Source: Plasmopara viticola (Eukaryota; Oomycota; Peronosporomycetes; Peronosporales; Peronosporaceae). Taken from it: DNA of 64,000 nucleotides. The stretch covers positions 1,463,608 to 1,527,607 of the forward strand of contig MBPM02000002.1 in assembly GCA_001695595.3 (NCBI GenBank), written 5' to 3'. This document shows, one piece after another, positions 25,862 through 37,560 of this stretch (position 1 is the stretch's first letter; each line of letters opens with the position of its first letter). The position numbers and the translations under genes were made by a program. The notes below the pieces were generated by a model, which made no database searches, was not told the origin of the DNA, and saw nothing but the letters and a program-made list of their open reading frames with translations.

Positions 25862-25925
25862 AAGGGCCCTTGTAGCTCAGTGATAGACCACCTGCCTAGT
25901 GGAGGTAAGATAAGCGACCGCAAGA
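25862..25925 (+). repeat. tRNA-like sequence, probable SINE head or decayed tRNA
   Basis: GGGCCCTTGTAGCTCAGTG has a good polymerase III A box (TAGCTCAGTG), and an anticodon-arm-like ACCT...AGGT follows. There is no convincing B box (GGTTCGANTCC) and no acceptor-stem partner, so this is not a functional tRNA gene. A tRNA-derived SINE fragment is the likeliest reading. Confidence 0.35.
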
Positions 25926-26635
25926 AATCTACCTATTCCTCATTTTGGTGCTATTGTGCAGATAAAGGACGGAATTAATGGAAGAAAAGATCGATATTTT
26001 TCAATGCTTTTAGATAAAAATAAGCAGATTGAATGCAAGTTTGAAAAACTCAACAATTTTTGTTGTTGGATGTATTATCGAATCGTTGCAAGATTGTTGG
26101 CCAGACTGCGAATAAAAAGCATTTGCCATGTACAATTGATTGTTTTCTGCGTGCAATGCAAAATTTATTCAATTACCGCAAGAGTACAACATCATTGTTT
26201 AAGAGGATTGAGAAGCTTATAAAGTCTACCTAGTCGAAAACGATGGATGTATAGGTACCCATAGCCGTATGTACCTTTCCTCTATTTTATTTGAGCACTT
26301 ACCAAAATTTCTGAGTCTCGGCTGATAGTTATCTGTGTTATTGTCCGTTTTGCATGCCTTGGTAAGGTGAAAATACAGACTATATACCCGGGGCTGGTAA
26401 AAAAACGTGCCTTGATCCGCTTAATCCTGCTAAAAAGAGCAGAGAAAGTGAGTTACGTTGTCAATATGCTTGAAGACGAAACTTTTTGCATTAATTTCAA
26501 AGCGCAAGGATTAAGAAAGTGCACCGGAATATCTGTCGCAATTTAAGTGGATAAGGCAATGTATGCAACCGCGAAATCTCTGGTATAGTTTGTAAAATTT
26601 ATATTGACTATGGCTCTTCTAAAGCTAACGAGAAT
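25926..26635. other. Gene-poor region
   Basis: AT-rich DNA with no recognised feature. Confidence 0.4.
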
Positions 26636-27225
26636 TTGGGGAATAATTAACGACTCTTAAACATAAGTATACTCTGATCAAACGTATCAATTCATAACAA
26701 GACCATATGCAGCATGCGTTGCGCTTAAGTTAACTATGAAAAGCTCTTAAAATCTGCTATATTAATCAAAATGAAAGACTTTAGTTATGTTCAAACGTTC
26801 ACCATCAAAATCCCACTTGATGAGAGTATTCGATACTCGTGCCAGGCACAAACTACTGTTAAAATACAATTTTTTTACATGACAAGATCGGCTACGCTGG
26901 ATCTGATCGTCTGCGCAGCTACACTTCACGTAATAGATGAGTAGCGTTGTGCAAATTTAATGAGCTGCGGTTCTCATTTCGGTCGGCAAATTGCGATTGG
27001 GTTAATGGGTGATCTGATCCACGATAGTGACTTTAAAAACGAATCTATTAATATTGTATTAAATTTGCACAAAAGACCAGTCGTTACACACAGTCAAGGA
27101 TTAGCAGATAATAAAGAGCAACAGTCATCACACTTGCCAAACCACGAAATCGGCGAAGAGAAAAAGCCATTTTTGCGACAGTCACGATCTAGACTTTTTT
27201 GCTATGCGGCAGGCCTGATTGCGTT
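26636..27225 (+). repeat. Diverged duplicated segment, copy A (contains a 96-codon frame)
   Basis: This aligns along its length with 29213-29850. The best-kept blocks are CTCGTGCCAGGCACAAA, CTGGATCTGATCGTCTGCGC and ATGAGCTGCGGT. It contains a frame at 26960-27250 (96 codons) starting MSCGSHFGRQ and ending in a hydrophobic segment (LFCYAAGLIALSFFAFW). The other copy shares the start but is frameshifted, and most base differences change amino acids, so there is no sign that the frame is under selection. It is more likely part of a repeat than a gene. Confidence 0.6.
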
Positions 27226-29212
27226 AAGCTTTTTCGCCTTTTGGCAGTAATCGACAGAGATCGCCCTTCTCGCGATACCTCGCTTTATGCAAGGTTTCGA
27301 ATAAATTTGCGCTTGAAAGGCATCAAGCAGAACAAGGACGGCTAGCTTTTCGGAAAGCAAGCTTTGAGTGCCTGGCACTGATTAAAATACGACCTGTACG
27401 CATGATTTGGCTTTCATGACAAGCGGTACAAGTGTCATAATGATTATCTGGTGTTGCATGGCAAAAGATACGCTTAGGCCGCAATATTGTTCTCGCCACT
27501 CGCACTTCAGCTCACACCAGTCAATTTGTTTGGCCCAACTAATTTGCCAGTTATATTGCCGATCAGATTTGGTACGTAAAACTTCCATTTCTAAGTAATT
27601 TTCCTTTGTTATAACTATGATTATGTATTGCCATCATCAGTTTTTTGAACAATTATTTGGGTTAAAGATCACCCATGCGAATGCAGGGCTGTAACTGCGT
27701 AGGAGTCGTCATGCTGGCTGGGTTGCCGTTGAATCTAATAGTATCTGTCTGATATTGATTTTAACATTGCGAGGCGACAGACCCCATGTTTAAGTTCAAT
27801 CTTTCTGGTTGCTCCCAATTGGCGCTTCTTTAGAGCACTCCTTTTGTTAAAAAATATCAAAAGCTGTTAGAGAGCTGAAATTTTGAGTTTTACGTTCTGG
27901 ATCGTTTGAAATGTCATTAGCGCAAGCTGATAGAATTAAGTCTGAAAAGCCTTTGGGGTTGTTTGATTGGGCTCGTAAATATACATGGTCTAAAAACATC
28001 AGATAGAATAGGACTGAGCAATAATGATTGCTCCACCGACAACCTATGAAAAAAAGGTAAACAATTTATTCAGCGACGACTTAGCAAGTTTGTAAGAAGT
28101 CCGCTCTAGCACTATGAACAGCGTACAAACTATTAAACTGCGAGAAGACGCCTACAATAAAACACATTTAAGTCTTGCTATTGTCATCGCGAGAGAGCGT
28201 CAAGATCGCTCCCCATCGTTTAATAATTCACAGAGAACCCTCTTTTAAAATAAATCGTCGCGAGCAAGCAATGGTCGCCATGATCAAAGAAGTAAAAAGC
28301 GCCTGCGAGTTAGGCCTTCACCTACCATCCAAAAATGTTTGGATGTTTTAACCCTAACAGTAAGCTCAACGAATTTAAAAAGACTTCGTCGTCATAGCAG
28401 ATCGGTATCCAACGGTAGTGGTCAAATCTTCTTCACTTACGAGGAAGCAAAGATAAGTAGCTGAAGGGAAAGACCCTTCAGTACATCTTTGATGCGTCTT
28501 AAGAATTTATACAACTTCAAATCATTTAGCGATGAGCGATTCAACTAATTTATTGCCGGGTATATGTATAAGTTACAATCTCGCGTTAAGGGCTTGGCAT
28601 GAAGCAGAGGCGGCATTTCTTGGCCGTTGACCTAGGGCAGGAACAAAGTTTTGACCCGCAGAGGTATTGCACGCTACGTATAGCTGATGACGTGATATGT
28701 CCTTTAGCGCTGCCGTTGCAGGAAGCAGGCCTTAGCAAGAAATTGCGGCTACACAAGGCACAAAGGTGACGAACAACAATAAAATGGTGAATTTCGTCTG
28801 TAATTTTCACCACACCTGTCCGAAGTCTTGCTTATAAAAAATAAGCCAACATTGCGAAAATATCATAAATAGTGTGATTAATCCACTAAGATGAGACCTT
28901 AGCAACCTGCGTTTTCGAGCCCTTGCACATTTTATAGGAGCTACTCTGCGCGCTTCCCAGTCTTTGGTATTTCGGGTGTCACCATGACTTCCATGAGAAC
29001 GTATAAGTACGGGTCAATTGACTCAAGGGTTCAGAATCCTGGCTGTGTAGTTCAATTGTTTTCAAAGCATACGTTGGATCGTTTGTGGAGAAAGATGAGT
29101 TTGTGGCGAAATAGAGATTATAAAGTGGGGATAGCCGACGCAGTTATCTTTTGAGCCAATCAGAGGCTAGCTCTAGGCGTGCATATTATATATAGGGGTC
29201 CTATAGTCAGAG
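27226..29212. other. Gene-poor region
   Basis: About 2 kb between the two duplicated segments. No coding, RNA or repeat signal is recognised. Confidence 0.4.
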
Positions 29213-29850
29213 CGGGGAATAGCTAACGTAATATCGTGGATAATCACATGACTTTACCCCCAATCAAAAATATCAACTCCAGAGCGGAACCCTATAAAGC
29301 GGACGTTGCGCCTGAGTTGAATCTGAAAAGCTCCCAAACTTTGTTGTAGCCATTATAAATAAATGACTTTAGTAACGTTCAATATTTACCATCAATTCCC
29401 GCACTTGAACAGAGGATTCGATGCTCGTGCCAGGCACAAAATACTGTTGAAGCACGGATTTTTTACATGACACGATCGGCCACGCTGGATCTGATCGTCT
29501 GCGCAGCTACACATCACGCATCAAAGCAAAGTCAAAGAAGCTACTTAATCGATGAATAACGTAATGCAAATTAAATGAGCTGCGGTTTTTACCTCGATCG
29601 GCAAAGTGCGATCAGGATAACGGGTGATCTGATCCTTGATATCGACTATGAATACGTATTTATCCATAAAGCACCATGTTATGCCCGCGGCGGAAACGAT
29701 CAGTCGTTTCGCAGAGAGTCAAGAATAAGCAGATGATTTAGAGTAACGGTCACCAAACTTGCAAATTACAAAAATCGATGTAGAGAAAAAGACCTTTTGC
29801 GATGGCCGCGGTCTAGATCTTGCGCTCTGTGGCAGGCCTGAGCGACGTCG
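29213..29850 (+). repeat. Diverged duplicated segment, copy B
   Basis: This is the second copy of the 26636-27225 segment in the same orientation, with small insertions (for example about 35 bases after the ACATCACGCAT block). The frame starting at ATGAGCTGCGG ends after about 53 codons. A TATA-rich stretch (ATATTATATATAG) stands just upstream of the repeat, about 400 bp before that frame. Confidence 0.6.
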
Positions 29851-30901
29851 ACACGCACTCAAAGCTCGAGTGTTGACCGGTCTAGACTTGAAAGATCTAT
29901 GTAATCGTTCGTAGCACATAAATTGAGGACAAAGATCAAGGCCGTCGACATAAGAATTAGCTGTTGCGCACACTAAGCGCTGGCTACAAAAGAGACTTCA
30001 CGCTCGTTCTCTCTCCCAATACTTTTGATGGGAGCAATCGTCTCCATTACGAAGAGTAATTTTGTCGCCGAGGTCAGGATTAGTAACAACTGAAGTAGAG
30101 AGAGCATTGACAACCCGAGAACTCACATAAATGAGACCATCCTTTAATAAGATCACCCTACGCTTCTAATTTGAAGCGTCGACGTCCTCAATCCACCCGC
30201 ACTTCCCGCTGTCAAATGTGTTAATGCGAAAGACACATCTTCAGCGTGGTGCCTGTGATGGGATTATTTGCTATAGTATGATTTCATGGACCATTAATCA
30301 AGAAAGAACACCACACTGGCATTCAACAAGTTATGTCAAACAAAGAAATTTGCATTCATAAAATCTCTTCGCCCGAATATTAACCTCACTGATATTGTCG
30401 TAAAATATGAGCTAAAAATTGTTCTACTCAACGCTGAGCAATGTTGTGTCATTTTCAGGTGTCTTAAAACCACATGTAAAGTCAGTGTTTGCTTAAGCAT
30501 ACAGTCTACTTTGACAGTATCGATACGAGATTTCATATTAGCTTCTACCTGGGTTTTAAAGCAACGCGTATGTTACGCCTTGCGTCCTTCAAGACCATCA
30601 GCTCTGGGTTTAGGTCATGAATACTATCTCTTTGATATATACGGCCACATATACTAGCTCGAATGAGTAATCCATTTAGGACAAAAAGTATGGGGTATGT
30701 CACTTGCTACCCCATACGCTCAGGCTAGCTGGAGTGCGATTTTTCTTCTACTGAGCGGGGGCATAAGGCGTACAGAACGCAATGTACGAGCCAAATGATA
30801 CAAACTTGAATTTATTAGCTTGTTTGTGTACGAGCACGCCGCTATGTGAGCGTGGCTTGCGTGGCGTAATCTCTCCAGGGCTTGGCTTAGTAGTACAAGC
30901 A
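29851..30901. other. Gene-poor region
   Basis: No gene is recognised. A perfect 10-bp inverted repeat with a 10-base loop (GTATGGGGTA / TACCCCATAC) lies at 30688-30717. Confidence 0.4.
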
Positions 30902-30999
30902 ACTGTATAACAATTAGAATCGGGTCTCGCTCAAAAGGCAGCTTTGTTGCTCAACGAAGCTGCATTCTGAGCGAGACCCGATTCTAATTGTTATACAGT
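30902..30999. repeat. Perfect 32-bp inverted repeat (foldback element)
   Basis: Positions 30902-30933 and 30968-30999 are exact reverse complements over 32 bp (ACTGTATAACAATTAGAATC... and its mirror). Inside, GCAGCTT and AAGCTGC add a second 7-bp stem after a small bulge, around a 12-base loop. As RNA this would be a stem of almost 40 pairs. It may be a MITE-like foldback element or a small-RNA precursor. No direct repeat flanks it. Confidence 0.85.
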
Positions 31000-33905
31000 A
31001 CCCGAAGAAAGCCAAAAACGATTAGAAAATGTTTCATCTGAACAGAAGAATAGGTATGTTTATGACGCGGGTGTGCTCTGTAGTGACCAAGTCGTCATTT
31101 AATGAAGTATAGCTCAACCGATTTGCCGTGTGTGACTGGACACCGTGAGCATAGCTTGTGTTATTGGAGATCGCGCCTGATGGGAGTATGCTCGATGGAA
31201 AACGACGTGGTGTGTTTTGCCAGTGTTACATGTGGTATCTAAAAAAGCAAAATTGCTATCTTTTGCTGTGAAAGGTGAAATTGATTTAGTTGTGCGCTTA
31301 CTATTCTTTGGTGCCCTTGGCGCAGGTGCACTTTAACTACCACAACGTATGAAGCAAGAACGGACATCCATACTCTATCAAGCAGCTGAGGGTCTTTTTC
31401 ATTCTCATCAACATAGCTGATATCCATGAGGCCAGGGCTGATCTTTGTCACTTAAAGAAACTAAGTTTACACAGAACGTTTTCATCTGGGCCGCAACTGT
31501 GCGCAGTCCGTCTATAATGCCACCCTTCCTGAGAAAGGGTTGCGAGAAATGCCAGTTAGCAGATTTCGAAGCTTATGGCCAATTCCGTCTCACCCTAAAG
31601 AGATGCAATAAAGCGCGATTGTATACAGCACACATGGCTGGGTGACTATAGCTTTGCGTCGCACAACACTTCAGCTCGCATAAGGTGGGAATATGAGGCA
31701 TTGCCCATGAGTGCTCAATCGAGTGCTCTCGCACCAAGCTTTGAGTTGGCCAGACCCTTGCTGTGCTACTCCGTTTGCAACAATGCGGACACCATAGCCG
31801 CTACGATCTCTCTGACTACGATCTCTCTGACCCAGAGCAGAAAGCCCCTTTTTCCTTACTTTAGAGCTCTCCATGAGCGGCTTTGGATTGAGCGCGGTAT
31901 TTGCCTGGACGCCAGCATCATTTTGTGTCAAGCCGAGCGCTCGTATAGCTGAAAAATGCCCGAGACGCGCACTGATATCGTAGGCTCGATGTTAAGTCAT
32001 CCTACTTACAGATGATCTACCTTGGAGACTCACGAGTATATTAACTTAAAATATCTTAAGTGCTGCCGTGGTTGTTTGCTTAAGTAAACGTGAGCCCATG
32101 TCTCTAGTTGTGCTCTGTACTTAAAGCCAATAAAAGATGCGATCTGTTAAACAAATACTTTTAAAACTCCGACTTCGAAACGAGTATTATTCGACTTTAA
32201 TGACAAATCTCCGTGTGGAGACAAATCCAGCAATTCAGTAGTTCTGCCAGTATGCATTAAGCACTAGTTTTAAGACCATTCTCTGCTCATCTCTCCTCAG
32301 TACGTTTCTATTGATGTAAAAAACGATTTATATCGCACACCATAATGCTTTAATGAATTTGTGTAAAGGAGGTTGTTTTTACCACAAACCTACCGATCTA
32401 ATTGTGCTCTAGATTTTTTCTGGTTTTTGCAACGCATGACTGCTGCTACGTAAAATTACAAAGAGGAACGCTTGAGTGTGAAACACTAAGACCTTAAATT
32501 TGTAAATCCAAATAGCAGCGCGTGGCTCTCATTTGATAAGCGGAGCGCATATTTATTTGGATTGGAGGAGCCAAATTAGGCTAGCTTTCTGGAAGCGATA
32601 GTGTAAGGCTATCTACGAATAATTACAAACTGGTGCGATCAATGAGACGATTAGATTTTAGAAGCCTTGATATTCTTTGCTAGATCTAAAAAGAATGTCT
32701 ATGTTAATGCTCAAGGGAGCTTTAGTACCGACGGTATAGCCGAAGTGGTGGGCGATTTACTTAGATAAACAACTTTTTTACACTTTTGGGCTATTTACTT
32801 AGAGAAGACGCTTCATGGTAGCATTTTTTGTGATTTATTCCGTGTAATACGTATCAATGCCTAAAGACCCCTTCGCTTCAAAATGCATATATGACATCAG
32901 CGTATATTCCTACGCAAAGTTGGAGGCAGGAAAAGTATGGGAGAGAACGCTCAGCGTTTCACATCGACATCGTTTGCCTAAAAGCCTAAAGAAAAGTAGA
33001 GCATTGTTCACGCCATCAACAAGCGGAATGCGGTTACTATTCCCGTAAAGTCGTCAAATTTTGACAGAGTGCAATACAAAAAAAATCGGAAGACGTACAA
33101 TGTATTTTAAACTCAACTCGGCTGACGAATACTTAGCTAATGCGAGAAATCAATACCTTTTGAACAAATATCACAGCTTAGACCGTTGACTTGTGGTATC
33201 AGCTGAACATGGTTTGCCATACTCTATGGCTGTAAGGTTTGCGTGCGGCATTCCATTCTCTAAAGATGCAGTTTATTAGGCCTGATAGCACGTATACTGA
33301 CGTCTGTTGTCATTGCTGCACACAGCACGAGAGAACAGACGTGAGAAGCAACATTAAAAACGGCTCTCAAGGGCAGGTACTCGTATCATTTTGTCGCAGA
33401 TGACACATGCATTTTGACCAGATTAGAATTTCCCCTTTTAGTGCTCGATCAAGATACAGGATCTTGATAAGACCCTGTACATGTACCCAATCACATTCAA
33501 TAGCACTCTGTAGTCAAAACCACACCCAAGCGGGTGAATTATCTCCCTTTGACCTTAAGTATGGATAGTTTAATTGCGCTGCATCCGTCGGACGAGCAAC
33601 TTGCACTGCTTGGAAGACTCTCTGGCTATGGATCTACGAAAGCGGCTGCACATACAACTCCCTTTGATGCCAAGCTTCCAAAACGCTTCATGGCTTCCAA
33701 GCTCCACGACTAAAGTCAATGTTGAAGGCCTCATGCGGCATAGGCATTGGTCATAGAAGATTGATATCGTGAAAAAGCACAGCCTTGATGACCAAATAGA
33801 AAGATTCACGTTCTTTTGTCTACTTTATATAAGTGGCACTCAGCCCTGAAACAACTTCAGCAGAGCACTTAGTGTCTAAAAAACACATGAAGGAGCATTT
33901 GGGAG
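31000..33905. other. Gene-poor region
   Basis: Nearly 3 kb with no open frame over about 90 codons and no recognised motif, RNA gene or repeat, apart from a short direct repeat of CGATCTCTCTGAC near 31800. Confidence 0.4.
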
Positions 33906-34705
33906 CAATGTTTCTTCCAGCAAAGCCTCAGCCCGCCGGCGCTCACGCTTTCTAACTTCAATCACGCAAAGCGTAAGCTTCGTGAATATATTTACAATGC
34001 AAATGAGCTAGCGACCTCCTGTAAGGTTATACCACTTTGCAAGCAAGTCGAGGTGACTGTCAATGAGAGATTAAAGAATTCTCTTGTCTTGTACCTTAAT
34101 CTACCAGGCAAACAAGATCTCTCTATAGAGAGTACGACCATAGACAAGCTCGCTCTACTGTAATGCCACCTCATCGCGCAAATGGTGTCCAAGGGTCCGT
34201 TAATTTGGAGGAAGTCCATACATACTTAAGCGTTGCCTAGCAAATAAGTTTTTGATCATACGGCACTGTGAACAAGGGCGTAAAATGTGTTTCTGTCCCA
34301 AAAAAGGCGACAAAGTGAAACTTTTGCCCGCCCAGAGACTCGCAAGTATACAAGGGTGCTGAAATCAATTTAATTTTTTTTGAAAAATTAGCGCATCACA
34401 AAAACTTGCTCGCCAACAAGCAGGGTCCGTCAGCAAAAATAGGTTGACAATTGCTAGAAAAGAAGTTGGCTTATCAAGCTGTTCTAGACAATCTTAAGGT
34501 TTACAGAGACTTGACTGTAAAGTTGAGAAATGTCGACAACACAAAACAATGTTTAAAGTTGACACGGACAAGTATGAGCATTTTGTGTCTAGAAAAGCAC
34601 GAGAACTTGGCACATTGGACCAGGAAAAACCATAGGTGTCGGCCAGCCGCATTTGCGCAACCAAGCTTTAGTCAAACCTTTTTGTGTGTTCATTCTACCT
34701 GAAAG
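33906..34705 (+). pseudogene. Decayed coding sequence of unknown family (possibly gag-like)
   Basis: The plus strand reads as protein-like sequence broken by stops. One part (33906-34163) includes REYIYNANELA and LYLNLPGKQDLSIESTTID; after stops it continues with GPLIWRKSIHT. A second open part (34451-34702) carries YQAVLDNLKVYRDLTVKLR and LEKHENLAHWTRKNHRC. The lack of low-complexity bias and the continuity over several hundred bases suggest a former gene. It lies upstream of, and in the same direction as, the Gypsy pol relic, so it could be the gag part of the same element or an unrelated gene copy. Function unknown. Confidence 0.35.
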
Positions 34706-35950
34706 AAAGCTCAGGCAAGTACAGGCATGAGTTCAACGTGGGAGGACTAAAATTCTCTTAAATAAAATGCTGTAATGTTTTTAAGTAATTTTGCTAACGG
34801 AAAGTAAAGTTTTTCTTATAGCACTAGCTGCCAAAGACGCTTAAAATCTTGCTTCCAAAGTGAGAAGCATACTTCCACAGGTGGGTGGTAACAAAGCTCC
34901 TGAAGCGGGTTAAGTTCATAAGGCATAGCAGGTTAGATAGACTTGCAAGTGATAAACAAAAGTTTTACAATTACGTTGAGCAAGCAAGTAGCACAGGTCG
35001 GCAATACTCCAGACGCACTGCATAAAGCAACTTTCAAGGTGAAAATCAAAAACCACCAAGAGCGGGAAACGTAGCTTTGATAGAAGAAAGATCAACCCTG
35101 CGTGTCCCAAGCGACGTGGTTGCCGACAATTTTTTTATTTACATCTGTAATCGAAAGCTCAGCCAGTTGATGTGTCACGGCAGTTGAACTACAGCAAAAT
35201 ATACTGTCAGAAGTTTCAGCGTTACTTAACCTCGAAAACGTTGAAGCTACTACGTTTTTGGCTGATCACACCCAAATCAGATGTAATGTTCTTCAAGATA
35301 GACTTCCCTCTTCAGGATACTAACGTACCTATCGTTTTAGACAGAGATTTATTAAATTAGCGTCATAGGGAGCGTATGCTGTACCATGGCTCAAGGGTGC
35401 TGAATATATATATATATTCTCAGATAATTATTCAGATGTGGTCCAAGCTCAAGTTCCCATCGGACAGAGAAATTCGGGACAAAAATGACTTCATGCCACG
35501 CAAGATTACTGTGTCACCAGGTAACGGCCACTACTAGGAGAGCATATCACGGTCACTATCGCTTTTTACGCTTAGATGGCCAATACTGACATAGTGCGGA
35601 ATTTAAACCTTCGTACTCAACACCAACTTTCTGTGTTCGGAAACAAACAAAAAGTGACGGCTAGCTGATGCTTACATACGCTCTACAATACAACTGTGTC
35701 GGCACAGAGCCCACATCAAGGAAGGGCACAACGTGTTCGGGGTGTTCGTTGTCAATGCCCTGGACAAGAAAGATGCAAACTACCAAAACATAGATCCCCG
35801 ATATAGCGGGTAGTGCATCTAGCGGTAAGCTATCCGAGAAGTCTGTGGGGACCCAGAGACTATCAAACGCCTCAACAACTCTTAACCATCTATTCACATA
35901 ATTGACTTGGCCACGATGGACTTCCGCCTGAACATTTTTCTTTGACAATA
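34706..35950. other. Region between coding relic and Gypsy pol relic
   Basis: Fragments here may belong to the same decayed element, but no protease or early RT motif could be identified. A short (TA)n run is present near 35406-35418. Confidence 0.3.
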
Positions 35951-37560
35951 GACTCGTTGATAGCTGCTTTAAAGTGGATCACTCGGTTGCGGAGGATCAT
36001 CTTAACCTTCCAAGGTAAGGGTTTGATAAATCACTGAAGCCGTCAGCTGGACCTGCTTTATATGCAGACTACGTATTGAAGCAGACTCCTCGAAAGTAAA
36101 AGACATCCAGGTTTGGTCTAAACATCGTTTTCAAATGGTGTTGAGAAAGTTGCTTAGCATGGCCCTCTATTTGCAAAAGAACAATGCTGGCTATGCGAGT
36201 CTTGCATTAAATTATCATCGGTAATAATATTTAGTGGTGCTGGGAGAGACAGCACCAAGATATTCTTGATAGCATCAGGAAAAGCCTTCAGCACGCTAGC
36301 ACACGTCTTCGCGCTGTTACCAATTATACCGCTTCTGTAACTCGATATGGACGGACTTGGGCAAATCATTCTATTTTAATCCAGACAGCTCAACCGTTTT
36401 GGGCTTTTGAATGGATCTACACATTTATGACAATAGACTACTCTTGGCTGCGTAATTTACAGGCATATCGTAAATTTGCAATCCTCTTATGGCACAAGAA
36501 CGCCAATAAATACGTCTCACTGGTTCTAAAGACTGTCAAGATGATTGGAATATTACTGTTGCACTAAATATAAGTCCGGCAAATAAATGTGCTTGCCGAG
36601 ACGATTTTACGAAGGCCAGACTATGAGTTGGCCTACATCAATGAGGTTAAAAGACTTGGCGGTGAGCCATTACATCGGACATACGAAACGAATGTCAAAC
36701 TAGACTCTTTAGTGCGTTTTGTCATCGCGCGTGATAATGCCAATGCGAAACATTCAACCTTCGACATCAATTGTAATTGCTCTGCTGAAAGTGGTTAAGC
36801 GAACTTGTTCATTAAAGTGTGATTCCAGCGGAAATGATTGGGTTGTTGCTCTAAGTGTCGAAAACCAGAAGAAAAAAAAAGGCCTGAGAGACAAAATGCT
36901 TTGGTTAGCGATCATTTGGGCCGAAAAAAAGTTTTTCTTAATCGCTACAGCATATTGGAGGTTTCACATGTCCAGGTGGATAGCCGAGTATATGAGGTCC
37001 TAGGAAGTGTAAAATATACACGGCTCCTTTAGAGATCCTGTCAGTTCCTGCAGATTGGAAGTAATCAAGTCTTGACATTGCTTTCGGCTTGCATAAGGTG
37101 AATGGAAACACCGTTTCGTGTTTCACATAAACAAGATGGTGCATTTAGCTCTATTTTAGCCGGGAGTCAACGGCCAGGCTGGTAGTGGATACGATAGCTA
37201 AATTAAATGGCCTTTTATACACGATAATGTCGGATAAATACCTGCTATCTACCGCTGCATTTTGTCAATCGCTATTTTGATCGTTTAGAGCCTATTTGTC
37301 AACAGCAGGCCACCTCCAGACGAATCGTCATAGAGAATTATTATACCGTTTGCTGATAAATACACTACTTAGTATGTGCGCTGAGGTGCAACATTCGTTG
37401 ATCAATAAATGATTTACGAATAATGTGCGGGACAAACATTTCGTGTGAGGCAAGCGTGTAATAATCACATAGTCCAAGACCTTACCATTCGTGCCAACGT
37501 CGCGCATGGTCAAATTGTACGTCATGTACCTATTGATCAGTGTGTCGACAATTAGACCAA
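35951..37560 (+). mobile_element. Decayed Ty3/Gypsy retrotransposon pol (RT end, RNase H, integrase)
   Basis: Read across frames, the plus strand follows the order of a Gypsy polyprotein. Near 36065-36200 is the RT-to-RNase H region (SSKVKDIQVW, LRKLLSMALYLQ). Near 36430-36480 is an RNase H piece (YDNRLLLAA). At 36590-36630 is the RNase H end (VLAETILRRPDYELA). Near 36905-37000 is the HHCC region (DHLGRKKVFL, YWRFHMSRW). At about 37030-37300 are integrase-core fragments, and near 37300-37390 a piece like TAGHLQT then LLSMCAE. Many stops and frameshifts make it non-functional. No flanking LTRs were found. Confidence 0.7.

Noticed and set aside
30688..30717. 10-bp hairpin as a bacterial-type terminator
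   Set aside because: The context is eukaryotic and there is no T tract; it is only a short inverted repeat.
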